This document shows, piece by piece, positions 29,081-37,352 of a stretch of DNA of 64,000 nt; the stretch's first letter is position 1; the number at the start of each line of letters is the position of its first letter. The notes beneath the pieces are model-generated. The model worked only from the letters and a program-made list of their open reading frames with translations, did not search any database and was not told the origin of the DNA. Source of the stretch: Streptomyces sp. NRRL S-1022 (GTDB lineage: Bacteria; Actinomycetota; Actinomycetes; Streptomycetales; Streptomycetaceae); the NCBI RefSeq assembly GCF_000720135.1, contig NZ_JOIU01000007.1, positions 186,001 through 250,000 of the forward strand. Reading direction: 5' to 3'. A program made the translations under genes and the position numbers.

Positions 29081-29725
29081 ATGTCCAGGTTCTACGCGCG
29101 TCGACGGACGAGCATACTCGCGGCCCTCACCGGCCTGATCGCCTCCGTCGCCCTGTTCAACTCCCCGAGCGCCTCCGCCGCCCTCCCCACGCCGGTCAGC
29201 GCCGCCACCGCCCGCGGCTACCTCTCCCAGCTCACCGTGGCCACCGAGAACCGCACCGGGTACAGCCGGGACCTCTTCCCGCTCTGGATCACCATCAGCG
29301 GCGCCTGCAACACCCGCGAGACGGTCCTCAAGCGGGACGGCACGAACGTCGTCACCGACTCCTCCTGCGCCGCGACCAGCGGCAGCTGGTACTCCCCGTA
29401 CGACGGCGCCACCTGGACCGCCGCGTCCGACCTCGACATCGACCACCTCGTGCCGCTGGCCGAGGCCTGGGACTCCGGGGCGAGCAAGTGGACCACCGCG
29501 CAGCGGCAGGCGTTCGCCAACGACCTGACCCGGCCGCAGCTGATCGCCGTCACCGACAACGTCAACCAGGCCAAGGGCGACCAGGACCCGGCGACGTGGG
29601 TGCCGTCCCGGTCCGCGTACCTGTGCACGTACGTGCGGGCATGGGTGCAGGTGAAGTACTACTACAACCTGTCGGTCGACTCGGCCGAGAAGAGCGCGCT
29701 GACGAACTACCTGGCGAGCTGCTGA
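29081..29725 (+). CDS. Secreted HNH nuclease (DUF1524/GmrSD-C type)
   Basis: 214 residues, AAGGGAG upstream of ATG. Signal peptide ends NSPSASA-A. The catalytic His-Me core is DLDIDHLVPLAEAWDSG (about 116-132), with the metal/His helper NVNQAKGDQDP (about 161-171). Four cysteines (CNTRE, SSCAAT, YLCTYV, final LASC) could form two disulfides. It is likely an extracellular nuclease for scavenging phosphate or competing. An inverted repeat GTGAC-N8-GTCAC (28967-28984) lies in its promoter region. Confidence 0.9.
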   Translation: MSRFYARRRTSILAALTGLIASVALFNSPSASAALPTPVSAATARGYLSQLTVATENRTGYSRDLFPLWITISGACNTRETVLKRDGTNVVTDSSCAATSGSWYSPYDGATWTAASDLDIDHLVPLAEAWDSGASKWTTAQRQAFANDLTRPQLIAVTDNVNQAKGDQDPATWVPSRSAYLCTYVRAWVQVKYYYNLSVDSAEKSALTNYLASC

Positions 29726-29847
29726 GTCCTCGCGGTCGGGCCGTGCGGGTCCTCGCGGTCGCGCCGAGCGGGTCCCGGCCCTCTCCCGGGCGCGGGTCCG
29801 CCGCGACTGATCGCGTCCGCGCGGCCGAGCCGTGGGGCGACGGTGGT

Positions 29848-30495
29848 TCAGGAAGCCGGGCGGCGGCGGACCAGGAAGCCTGCCGCCGCTCCCGCGCCGA
29901 AGAGGGCGGCCAGGGAGATGCCCGTGGACAGCCAGGTGGCGCCGAGCCACTGGGCGCCGTAGTAGCCGAGGGCGACGCTGTAGCCGGCCCAGGACAGACC
30001 GGCCAGCGCCGACCAGGGCAGGAAGTCGCGGGCGCGGCGGTGGGCGGCTCCCGCGCAGAAGGAGACGATCGAGCGGCCGGCCGGGGCGAAGCGCGCGAGG
30101 ACGACCAGCGCCCCGCCGCCCCGGGCGAGGGCCTCGCCGAGCCGTTCCTGCGCGGTGGTCAGGCGCCGGGAGCGGGCTATCGCCCGGTCCAGGCGTTCCC
30201 CGCCGCGCCAGGCCAGCCGGTAGGCGACCAGGTCGCCGAGGACGGAGGCGGTCGCCGCGGACAGGATCAGGGCCAGGATGTCCGGCACCTCGTGCGGGAC
30301 CTGGCCCGCCGCCGCTCCGGAGCCGGCAGCCGCCGCGGTGGCGGCGGTGATGACGAGGACTCCGCTCGGGAGCACCGGCAGGAACACGTCGAGCAGCACC
30401 GACAGCGCCACCACGGCATAGATCCATGGCCCGGCCGCCAGCGACCCCACGCTTTCCAACACCACGACTCCCGTCACTCCCCCGTTGACAGCCAT
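29848..30495 (-). CDS. DedA/SNARE-associated family membrane protein
   Basis: 215 residues, about five hydrophobic segments. The family core is seen in LARFAPAGRSIVSFCAGAAH (residues about 130-149), the conserved R-x-x-P-x-x-R-x..G motif, and in the earlier LGDLVAYRLAWRGG. DedA proteins are putative phospholipid (C55-P or PE) flippases. The N-terminal acid motif is LDVFLPVLPSG. Start ATG 30495 with GGGGGAGTG upstream. Confidence 0.88.
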   Translation of the reverse strand: MAVNGGVTGVVVLESVGSLAAGPWIYAVVALSVLLDVFLPVLPSGVLVITAATAAAAGSGAAAGQVPHEVPDILALILSAATASVLGDLVAYRLAWRGGERLDRAIARSRRLTTAQERLGEALARGGGALVVLARFAPAGRSIVSFCAGAAHRRARDFLPWSALAGLSWAGYSVALGYYGAQWLGATWLSTGISLAALFGAGAAAGFLVRRRPAS

Positions 30496-30577
30496 ACAGC
30501 GTACGCCGGGGGTGTGACAGGAGGTTCGCGGGGGGTTCGCGGGACGATCACAGAGGCTTCACTCGGCCCCCGCTCGC

Positions 30578-30641
30578 GCCCGCCGCAGATCAGGCCTCCC
30601 GCAGGTCAAGCCTCCCGCAGGTCAGGCCCTCCGCAGGTCAG
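30578..30641 (-). repeat. 16-base tandem repeat across DoxX stop codon
   Basis: Three full copies of GCCTCCCGCAGGTCAR (30594-30609, 30610-30625, 30626-30641) plus a degenerate one before them. The rightmost copy contains the DoxX stop at 30638-30640. Confidence 0.8.
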
Positions 30642-31093
30642 GCGGCCAGCGGGCTGCGCTCCGCCGCGGGCTCGCCGTCCGCCGCGGTGCGCCGGCCGAG
30701 GAGGCGGTCCAGGCCGAAGGCGCCGGAACCGGTGAAGACCAGCAGGAAGAAGCCCCAGCAGAACAGCACGGACAGCTCGCCGCCGTTCTGGATGGGCCAC
30801 AGGGCCGCCTGCTGGTGGACGTCGAAGTAGGCGTACGCCATCGAGCCGGAGGCGACCAGCGCGGCCCCGCGGGTGCCGAGGCCGAGCAGCACCAGGCCGC
30901 CGGCGACGAGCTGGATCACGGCCGCGTACCAGCCGGGCCAGGTGCCGGCCGCGATCGTGCCGCCGTTGCTACCCGCGGCGCCGCCGAGGACGCCGAACAG
31001 GGAGGCGGCGCCGTGCACGGCGAAGAGCAGGCCGAGGACGATGCGGAAGAGCCCGATCGCGTAGGGCTGAGCGGAATTGAGACGTGCGGACAT
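30638..31093 (-). CDS. DoxX family membrane protein
   Basis: 151 residues, four TM helices with the DoxX pattern GLFRIVLGLLFAVHGAAS near the N-terminus, LVAGGLVLLGLGTRGAAL in the middle and FFLLVFTGSGAFGLDRLL at the end. DoxX-type proteins take part in thiol/redox homeostasis at the membrane (DoxX-SodA-SseA in mycobacteria). An iron box lies in the promoter, so expression is probably raised under iron limitation. Confidence 0.92.
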   Translation of the reverse strand: MSARLNSAQPYAIGLFRIVLGLLFAVHGAASLFGVLGGAAGSNGGTIAAGTWPGWYAAVIQLVAGGLVLLGLGTRGAALVASGSMAYAYFDVHQQAALWPIQNGGELSVLFCWGFFLLVFTGSGAFGLDRLLGRRTAADGEPAAERSPLAA

Positions 31094-31178
31094 GAGGGGG
31101 GTTCTCCTCTTCGGTGTCGGTCGGGCCGGCCGGGGACTGAAAGGGCCGGTCGTGGGGGCGGCGGTACCGAATGGAAGA

Positions 31179-31197
31179 CCAGGTTAGGCGGACCTAA
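31179..31197 (-). promoter_or_regulatory. Iron box (DmdR1/IdeR-like operator) before DoxX
   Basis: CCAGGTTAGGCGGACCTAA agrees at 15 of 19 positions with TTAGGTTAGGCTAACCTAA. On the minus strand TTGCAA (about 31203-31208) and TAACCT 18 bases further form a plausible -35/-10 pair overlapping the box. Confidence 0.75.
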
Positions 31198-31214
31198 TCA
31201 ATGCTTGCAAGTTC

Positions 31215-31568
31215 AACATCTGGCCGTTTTCGAAGGGTCGCACACCGGCCATGACCGACCGGCGACGCCCCTCTCCGCGGGCACGCCGAAGACCAACAGC
31301 CCGATATACGGGGGTTTTTGACGAGACACGCGGCCCTCCGCCGCCGCCGCCGAGCAGCCCGACGGCCAACTCGTCGACAGAACACCGCCGATCGGACGCA
31401 GCGGACCGCGGCCCTATGACAGTGGTCACACGGCCGACCAGGCCCCGCACGCCCGATGGCGAGAACTACACCCTTGCGGGCAGCCCGAGTTGACCCTGGC
31501 GGGCAGCCCGGCCCGACCGCCGGACCGCCGCACCGGAGATCCGGCCACGCGCCCTGCGGGAAACGCTC
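31215..31568. other. Intergenic region without recognisable gene
   Basis: Contains two copies of the small inverted element CGGGCAGCCCG (about 31479-31489 and 31501-31511) that may act as a terminator for the DUF2277 gene. Open frames here have no ribosome site or domain. Confidence 0.45.
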
Positions 31569-31799
31569 CTACTCCGCCGCACCGACCGACCGCCCCCGCA
31601 CTTCCAGCCCCCCGAGCAGCTCCGCCGTGGCCTCGGCCACCGCGGCCACCGCCCGGTCGAAGACCTCCCGGTTGTGCGCGGCGGGGGCACGGAAACCCGA
31701 CACCTTGCGTACGTACTGCAACGCGGCCGCGTGGATCTCCTCGTCCGTGGCCTCGTCGGGCAGCACGGGCGGGCGCAGCGTCTTGATGCTCCGGCACAT
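31569..31799 (-). CDS. DUF2277 family protein
   Basis: 76 residues starting MCRSIKTLRPP, the family's invariant N-terminus, with ATDEEIHAAALQYVRKVSGFR and a C-terminal VAEATAELLGGL helix. Likely DNA- or nucleotide-associated by older annotations (HTH-like), but no function is established. Divergent from the 2-dehydropantoate reductase-like gene 93 bases away. Confidence 0.93.
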   Translation of the reverse strand: MCRSIKTLRPPVLPDEATDEEIHAAALQYVRKVSGFRAPAAHNREVFDRAVAAVAEATAELLGGLEVRGRSVGAAE

Positions 31800-31892
31800 G
31801 CACCCAGTCTGGCCCACCCGGCCACCCCCTGCGATGATCACCGCCGAGGCGGCCACCGACAGCCGGGGCCGACCATCGAAGGGAACAACTCC

Positions 31893-32801
31893 ATGACACA
31901 CCCGCTCACCGTGGCCGTCCTCGGCCCCGGCGGCACCGGCGGCCTGCTCGCCGCCCTGCTGTCCCGCTCCGGTCACCGCGTGATCTGCCTGGCCGGCGAG
32001 ACCACCGCCCACACACTGCGCCGCACCGGCATCACGGTCAGCAGCCGGCAGTTCGGCGACTTCACCGCGACCGTCGACGCGGACACCGCACTGCGCGAAC
32101 CGGTCGACGCCTGCCTGGTCACCGTGAAGCACACCGCGCTCGACGCCGCCCTCACCCGGGTCCCGCCCGCCGCCCTCGGCGACGCGCTGCTCGTCCCGCT
32201 CCTGAACGGCGTCGAACACCCCGGCACCCTGCGCGCCCGCTACCGTCCCGACCGGGTCGCCCCGGCCGTGATCCGCGTCGAGTCCACCCGCACCGCCCCG
32301 GGCGTGATCGAACACGGCAGCCCGTTCACCGAGATCGACCTGGCCGGGGACGCCGTACCCCGCGCCCGCCTCGACACGCTGGCCGATCACCTCACGGCCT
32401 CCGGCGCGACCGCGCGCGTGGCCGGGGACGAGACGGCGGCCCTGTGGGCCAAGATGGCCTTCCTCGCCCCGTTCGCCCTGCTCACCACCCGGTACGGCGT
32501 CCCGCTCGGCACCGCCCGCACCCGGCACCGCGACGAACTGGAGGCACTGGTCGCCGAGACCGCGGCCGTCAGCCGTGCCTGCGGCGGCCCCGCGGACCCG
32601 GCCCAGGCCCTGGCCCGCTACGACGCCTTCCCGCCCGCCACCAAGTCCTCCATGCAGCGGGACGCCGAAGCCGGCCGCCCGCTCGAACTCGACGCGATCG
32701 GCGGGGCGTTGCTGCGCGCGGCCGAGCGGCACGGGGTGGCGGTGCCGGTGACGGAACGGCTGGTGCGGGAGCTGGCGGCGGGCGGTCACCCGTTCGAATG
32801 A
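31893..32801 (+). CDS. 2-dehydropantoate 2-reductase family protein
   Basis: 302 residues, PanE/ApbA superfamily. Rossmann motif VLGPGGTGGLLAALLSRSGH (8-27), the helper V-T-V-K-H-T (about 72-77), and C-terminal KMAFLAPFALLTTRYG and PPATKSSMQRD with the conserved Lys/Ser of the ketopantoate site. It would reduce ketopantoate to pantoate with NADPH, or a related 2-keto acid. ATG 31893 with GAAGGGAAC upstream. Confidence 0.9.
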   Translation: MTHPLTVAVLGPGGTGGLLAALLSRSGHRVICLAGETTAHTLRRTGITVSSRQFGDFTATVDADTALREPVDACLVTVKHTALDAALTRVPPAALGDALLVPLLNGVEHPGTLRARYRPDRVAPAVIRVESTRTAPGVIEHGSPFTEIDLAGDAVPRARLDTLADHLTASGATARVAGDETAALWAKMAFLAPFALLTTRYGVPLGTARTRHRDELEALVAETAAVSRACGGPADPAQALARYDAFPPATKSSMQRDAEAGRPLELDAIGGALLRAAERHGVAVPVTERLVRELAAGGHPFE

Positions 32802-32864
32802 ACCCACGCCCGGACCTGCCGTCCACCCTCGCCATCGAAAATCGAACAGGCGTAGCATTGCGGC

Positions 32865-33203
32865 GTGGCTACGACCTATGGATTCCCCAGTGACCTCCTC
32901 GCCGGTCAGGAGGAGCTGCATCAGGTCCGGGCCGAGCTGTCGGCCCTGCTCAAGCGGCTGCCCTGGTCGGTCGAGCCGATGGACGGATTCAGCGACGACA
33001 CCGGCTGGCGCAAGGTGGAGCGGCCCGCGTCCCCGGGCTGGACGGAGGACGAACAGGCCGAGGTGGAGAAGCTGCGCCGCCGCGAACACGAACTCGCGGT
33101 CTTCGTCAGCACCCACCGCTTCTGGGCCGAGCTGGCGGCGGCGGACCGCGTGGAGGCCCGCACCCGCCTGAAACACGCCCACGAACAGACGGAGAAGGAG
33201 TAG
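32865..33203 (+). CDS. Small hypothetical protein, probably leaderless
   Basis: 112 residues from GTG 32865. Helical, charged: QEELHQVRAELSALLKRLPWS, then GWTEDEQAEVEKLRRREHELAVFVSTHRFW. I do not recognise a named family, although similar short proteins are widespread in Streptomyces. There is no ribosome site; TAGCAT ends 7 bases before the GTG, as expected for a -10 element and leaderless transcript. The C-terminus is strongly charged. Confidence 0.75.
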   Translation: MATTYGFPSDLLAGQEELHQVRAELSALLKRLPWSVEPMDGFSDDTGWRKVERPASPGWTEDEQAEVEKLRRREHELAVFVSTHRFWAELAAADRVEARTRLKHAHEQTEKE

Positions 33204-33208
33204 ACACG

Positions 33209-33239
33209 GAAAAGCCCCTCGGAACCATCTCCGAGGGGC
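33209..33239 (-). terminator. Terminator of tRNA-Val
   Basis: Stem GCCCCTCGGA / TCCGAGGGGC with a 6-base loop; on the minus strand it is followed by TTTT, so it ends the tRNA transcript. It may also serve the + strand gene. Confidence 0.85.
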
Positions 33240-33247
33240 CGACCCGG

Positions 33248-33319
<72 letters not shown>

Positions 33320-33380
33320 GGGAACAGGTCGACAGCCTACATTGCCCAGGGGGCAGTGCTGCAAACCGTAATCCAGGGCG

Positions 33381-33394
33381 GGGACAACCGTCCC
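33381..33394 (-). other. Hairpin at 3' end of TnpB-like gene
   Basis: GGGACggttGTCCC on the minus strand, immediately after the stop codon. In IS605-type elements the guide (omega) RNA ends with a hairpin at the element's right end; this is a candidate for such a remnant. Confidence 0.45.
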
Positions 33395-35028
33395 TAGCGG
33401 CCGAGCGGGAATATGCCCTGCTGCCAGGACACACGCTCAGCCGCGTGCCCCCAGCGGTTCGGGGCACGCTGGTCGCCCGCTTTCGCTCCGCTTGCGGGCG
33501 GCACGGATCCGGTCCGTGGTCCGGGAAAGCGGGGGCGGGTCCCCTCACGCCCCCGGGTCTCCGGTCGGGCCTGGCCGGTCCGATGCCCCACACGATCACT
33601 CCGGTCGGGTGGGGGCGGTGCCGTCCGTCGCCGGATCGGATGCCCGAGGGCGCGCCGTCCGATCGCCACGGCCGCGGCGTCGTGGCGGGTCGTCTTACGA
33701 GTGGCGGTCGTCAGCGGCTGCTGCCAGTGCTGGGCTCCCCACTGCGAGGTGTACGCCGGGTCCACCGCCACGATCGCCACGTCCTGTTCGGCGGCCATCG
33801 ATGCGAGACGCACTCTGAGCCTCGCGGTCGGGAAGCGGGAGACGAGGCGACGGAATCGCTTGTTCCGGCCGAACTGCTCCCGGCCGGCGCCGTCCGTGAA
33901 GTCGAGGTCTTCCACGGCGATCGCCACTGCTCCGCTGCGCCGGGTGAAGTGCAGCAGCCGGGTCAGGGCGTGCCGGAGCTGAGCGTCACGGTGCTGCGCG
34001 CTGCCCGAGAGGTCGTAGGCAAAGCTCCGCGGCCTGCCTACCGGATTGCCGTGGGCGTCCAGGCGCCGGACGGCGAGGTGATCGTCGTTCATGTCCACCG
34101 CGACCACACCGCGCGCCAGGGCGGCCTCGACCGGCAGCGCGGGGACCGCCGCACGGCGCCATGATGCGGTCACGTACCAGCGGTCGCGGAGAACGTCGTG
34201 GTGGATGCGGTAGGCGACGGCCCGGTCCGCGACGATCCGGTCCCGCCACTCCTCGGCCCGGTAGGGGAAGACCACGGTCGTGTCGAGGACGTATCGCCCG
34301 TGCGGGGCGTTGGCCGCATGGGCCAGAGCGGCGGGGAGCCTGATCGAGAGCTGTCCGGCGTCGGTGACGCGGATGGTCTCGTTGCCGCAGCGTTTGCCGG
34401 ACTCGCCGTCCGCCGCCAGGAACATGCGGGCAGCCTGCCACCGTTCCCGCCAGACGTGCCGGCTCAGCCCGGCCTCGGTCAGGTGGTGCCGCAGACGGGC
34501 CAGCTTCCGGCCGCCCCTGACCACGCGGACCCTGCCCTCCGTCCACGCCTCCTGCACCGCGGCCAGCCGGTCCCGGAGAGCATGGAGGCGACGGGACTTG
34601 GCATGCCACTCGGCCCGGGTGGCGCAGCCGCGCGCCAGCCCGGCCCGCTTGTCGGACTTCGCGCCCACGGGCCGGGACAGCCTGTCCTCGATCCGCGCGA
34701 TCTGCCCACGCAGCCATGCCGCCTCGGCGGCCTGGCCCCGCCTCGCCAGCGCCCACTGGTCCTGCGTCGCCTTGGTGACACTGCCTGCCCACCTGGCCGA
34801 CGACGGTGCGGTCAGCGCCCGCTTGCGCGCTGCCCAGGAGGCGGCCTCGCGGTCCCGCCCCTGCCGTGACATCACCGCGAGATCCCGGGACGCCAACGAG
34901 CCGAGGATCCGCCCCACCTCGGTCAGTACCGCCGCGTCCGCCGGCGACAGCCGCAGCCGCGTCCGGATCGACACCGCGGCAGGGCCGGACACCACGAACG
35001 GCGCGGCCGGCACGCGCAGCCCGCCCAT
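33394..35028 (-). CDS. TnpB-related RuvC-domain protein (IS200/IS605 accessory type)
   Basis: 544 residues. A RuvC-like catalytic triad is visible: Asp312 in GVVAVDMNDD, Glu373 in AIAVEDLDF and Asp450 in TRHDAAAVAIGRRALGH. These correspond to RuvC-I, -II and -III of TnpB. The helical N-terminal half includes RRLHALRDRLAAVQEAW, RHVWRERWQAARMFL. The zinc knuckle that normally follows DPAYTSQWG is missing: TnpB has CxxC pairs there, here W and H. A disordered 80-residue arginine-rich tail (465-544) closes the protein. No TnpA is adjacent. It lies next to tRNA-Val. It may be an RNA-guided nuclease or a domesticated derivative; activity is inference. ATG 35028 follows GGGGGG. Confidence 0.85.
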   Translation of the reverse strand: MGGLRVPAAPFVVSGPAAVSIRTRLRLSPADAAVLTEVGRILGSLASRDLAVMSRQGRDREAASWAARKRALTAPSSARWAGSVTKATQDQWALARRGQAAEAAWLRGQIARIEDRLSRPVGAKSDKRAGLARGCATRAEWHAKSRRLHALRDRLAAVQEAWTEGRVRVVRGGRKLARLRHHLTEAGLSRHVWRERWQAARMFLAADGESGKRCGNETIRVTDAGQLSIRLPAALAHAANAPHGRYVLDTTVVFPYRAEEWRDRIVADRAVAYRIHHDVLRDRWYVTASWRRAAVPALPVEAALARGVVAVDMNDDHLAVRRLDAHGNPVGRPRSFAYDLSGSAQHRDAQLRHALTRLLHFTRRSGAVAIAVEDLDFTDGAGREQFGRNKRFRRLVSRFPTARLRVRLASMAAEQDVAIVAVDPAYTSQWGAQHWQQPLTTATRKTTRHDAAAVAIGRRALGHPIRRRTAPPPPDRSDRVGHRTGQARPETRGREGTRPRFPGPRTGSVPPASGAKAGDQRAPNRWGHAAERVSWQQGIFPLGR

Positions 35029-35256
35029 CCCGGAACCCCCCAGCCGCCATCGAAGATCGTTTCATCGCATCCAACGACCGCCGCCCGGGAAGGTCACCCA
35101 TCCGATCCGGGCCCCCGCGTCCCCCTCGCCGAGATCATGCGCGACTCGGTCCGGAGAAGTCACGGTACGCACAGCGAACTGATCGGTTCCCGTGTTCGTC
35201 TTTCAGGGGTGGGAGAATGGCACCAGCCAGCTCGAACCACGGCACGGGAGAGGGAT

Positions 35257-36651
35257 GTGACGGCGACACCGGGCACGCCAGCGATACAGCCGTACCCGTC
35301 GTCGTCCGCCGCGCGGGGGCGGCGTGGGCCGGGGCCGCTGCGGGATGCCGTGGTGCTGGTGGGGCTGCCCGTGCTGGTCGCGTTCGCGTTGCCCGCGGCG
35401 TTCGCCGGCGGTGGTACGCGGCGCTGGTTCGGTGGGCGGGCGGAGAGCCAGCGGGCGGACGCGCAGGCCGCGAAGGACGCGGCGGCGACGGCGTTCTACG
35501 AACTCGACACCGCGCAGCGGGACCTGCGGATCTCCGTGGAGACCATCGCGGCGGTGGACGACTCCCCCGCCGCCCGGCGTGCCGTCTCCGACTTCGAGGC
35601 GCTGGGCCGGCGGATCGACGAGGTCAGCCAGCGGTACATCCAGGCCGTCGACGCCCATGACCTGGACCGGGACGATCTGGAGGCCGGTGTCGCCGCGCGG
35701 GCGCGGGCGGAGCTGACGGGGGCCAAGGACGAGTTGCTGCGGGTCCGGCAGGAGCTGGACCGGTTCGGTGACTCGCTGGGGCCGCTGCTGGGCAAGGCGG
35801 AGACGCAGCTGGCCCGGCTGGCGCCGGCGGTGGAGCGGGCCCGGCAGTCGTTGCTGGCGGCGAGCAACGCCCTGGACGCCGTACGGGACAAGCGGCTGCG
35901 GGCCGATGAGCTGGCCGCGCGGCTGGCGGCCCTGTCGCCGGAGCTGACCCGGCTGAACGAGGGTGCCGGGCGGCACGGGGTGCCGGCGACGCTGGAGCGG
36001 GCCGAGCGGGTGCAGCGGGAGGCCGGGGCGATCAGGGCGGAGGCCGAGCGGCTGCCGGAGCGGGCGGCCGAGATCGATCACCGGCTGGTGAGTCTGCGGA
36101 CCCGGGCGGAGGCGCTGACCACGCGGGCCGGGCAGGTGGAGCCGGTGCTGAGCGAGCTGCGCCGCCGGTTCGCCGCCGCGTGCTGGCAGGATCTGCAGCA
36201 GGTGCCCGCGCAGGCCGCGGAGAACGTGCGGCAGGCCGAGTTGAGGCTCGGTGAGGCGCAGGTGGCGCGGGAGGCCCAGCGGTGGGCGGACGCGGCGTCG
36301 CTGCTGTCGACGGTGCGGGCGCTGCTGAACGCGACGGACGAGGCGGTGTCGGCCGCCGGTGACCGGCTGAGCAGGCTGAACGCGGTGCAGAAGGATCCGC
36401 AGGCGGAGATCGAGCGGACGCGGTTCGCGATCCGGGACGCCCAGCGGCTGGCCATGACGGGCCGTACGACCCCCGATCCGCGGCACGCGCGGCCGCTGGA
36501 CGAGGCGGTGGCCCGGCTGGAGCGGGCGGTGGGCACGCTGGAGGGGCGGCACCCGGACTACTGGCATTTCCTGACGGAGACGGAGGGGGTGCGGGCGGCC
36601 GTGGCGCGGGTGGTGGCGCAGATCCGTGAGGAGCGCGGCGGCGGGCACTGA
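35257..36651 (+). CDS. Membrane-anchored coiled-coil protein
   Basis: 464 residues from GTG 35257 (GGGAGAGGG upstream). One TM helix near residue 35-55 (DAVVLVGLPVLVAFALPAAFAGG), then about 400 residues of continuous heptad-rich helix (for example LTGAKDELLRVRQELDRFGDSL, AERVQREAGAIRAEAERLPERAAEIDHRL). No enzyme motif. Streptomyces homologues often lie near ter genes, which occur 11 kb away here. It could be a scaffold at the membrane. Function unknown. Confidence 0.82.
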   Translation: MTATPGTPAIQPYPSSSAARGRRGPGPLRDAVVLVGLPVLVAFALPAAFAGGGTRRWFGGRAESQRADAQAAKDAAATAFYELDTAQRDLRISVETIAAVDDSPAARRAVSDFEALGRRIDEVSQRYIQAVDAHDLDRDDLEAGVAARARAELTGAKDELLRVRQELDRFGDSLGPLLGKAETQLARLAPAVERARQSLLAASNALDAVRDKRLRADELAARLAALSPELTRLNEGAGRHGVPATLERAERVQREAGAIRAEAERLPERAAEIDHRLVSLRTRAEALTTRAGQVEPVLSELRRRFAAACWQDLQQVPAQAAENVRQAELRLGEAQVAREAQRWADAASLLSTVRALLNATDEAVSAAGDRLSRLNAVQKDPQAEIERTRFAIRDAQRLAMTGRTTPDPRHARPLDEAVARLERAVGTLEGRHPDYWHFLTETEGVRAAVARVVAQIREERGGGH

Positions 36652-36740
36652 CGCGCGTGTTGCCGGGTGGTGCGGGGCAGCGGATATTAAGAGGACGGAT
36701 GAGGACGGATGGCCTCCGCTAGCGCCCGAGGGAGGCGGAC

Positions 36741-37352
36741 ATGGCCACACACGCAGTGCGTTCGAGGAACGACCGGCCGCGGATGCGGCTGGACGACCAC
36801 CTGCCCGTCGACCACCGGCTGAACCTGGTCTACCGGATCGGGGCGGGCCTGATCGGTGCCTTCCTGGTCGTCTTCGGCATTCTGGGCGTGATCAACCACA
36901 TCGGCTTCTTCAGCATCGGCGGTAACACGGTCGTCGGGCTGAACAGCAATGGCGCGCTGAGTGTGCTGTCGATCATCATCGGCGCGGTGCTGCTGGCCGG
37001 CATGGTGATCGGGGGGAACGTCGCGTCGACCCTGAACATGGTCCTCGGCGTGCTGTTCCTGCTGAACGGCTTTCTGTTCCTCGGCCTGCTGGACACGACC
37101 AGCAATTTCCTGGCCTTCAAGATCCAGAACGTCTTCTTCAGCTTCATCGTGGGCCTGGTGCTGATGACCTTCGGCATGTACGGCCGGGTGGGCCATGCCC
37201 TGCCGCACGACAATCCGTACTGGCGGGCCCGCCACCCCGAGATCTCCCCGCAGGAGCAGCGCGCGCGGCCGGAGGGGCCGGTGCGGCGGGAACAGCGGGA
37301 GGTGCAGGAGCGGCGGGGTCCGCGTCAGCCGGGACCGGGTCAGGTCCTGTAG
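36741..37352 (+). CDS. DUF4383 four-TM membrane protein
   Basis: 203 residues. Four TM helices with the DUF4383 features LDDHLPVDHRLNLVYRIGAGLIGAFLVVFG (in part), GNVASTLNMVLGVLFLLNGFLFLGLLDT and GHALPHDNPYWRARHPE. The last 35 residues are a basic, Pro/Gln/Arg-rich cytoplasmic tail. GGGAGGC precedes ATG. The spacer upstream holds GAGGACGGATG twice in tandem. The 3' end overlaps the convergent amidase gene by 13 bases. Confidence 0.9.
   Translation: MATHAVRSRNDRPRMRLDDHLPVDHRLNLVYRIGAGLIGAFLVVFGILGVINHIGFFSIGGNTVVGLNSNGALSVLSIIIGAVLLAGMVIGGNVASTLNMVLGVLFLLNGFLFLGLLDTTSNFLAFKIQNVFFSFIVGLVLMTFGMYGRVGHALPHDNPYWRARHPEISPQEQRARPEGPVRREQREVQERRGPRQPGPGQVL

Noticed and set aside
31251..31493. 80-codon + strand frame between DoxX and DUF2277 genes
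   Set aside because: Composition is random for GC-rich DNA and no start signal is visible.
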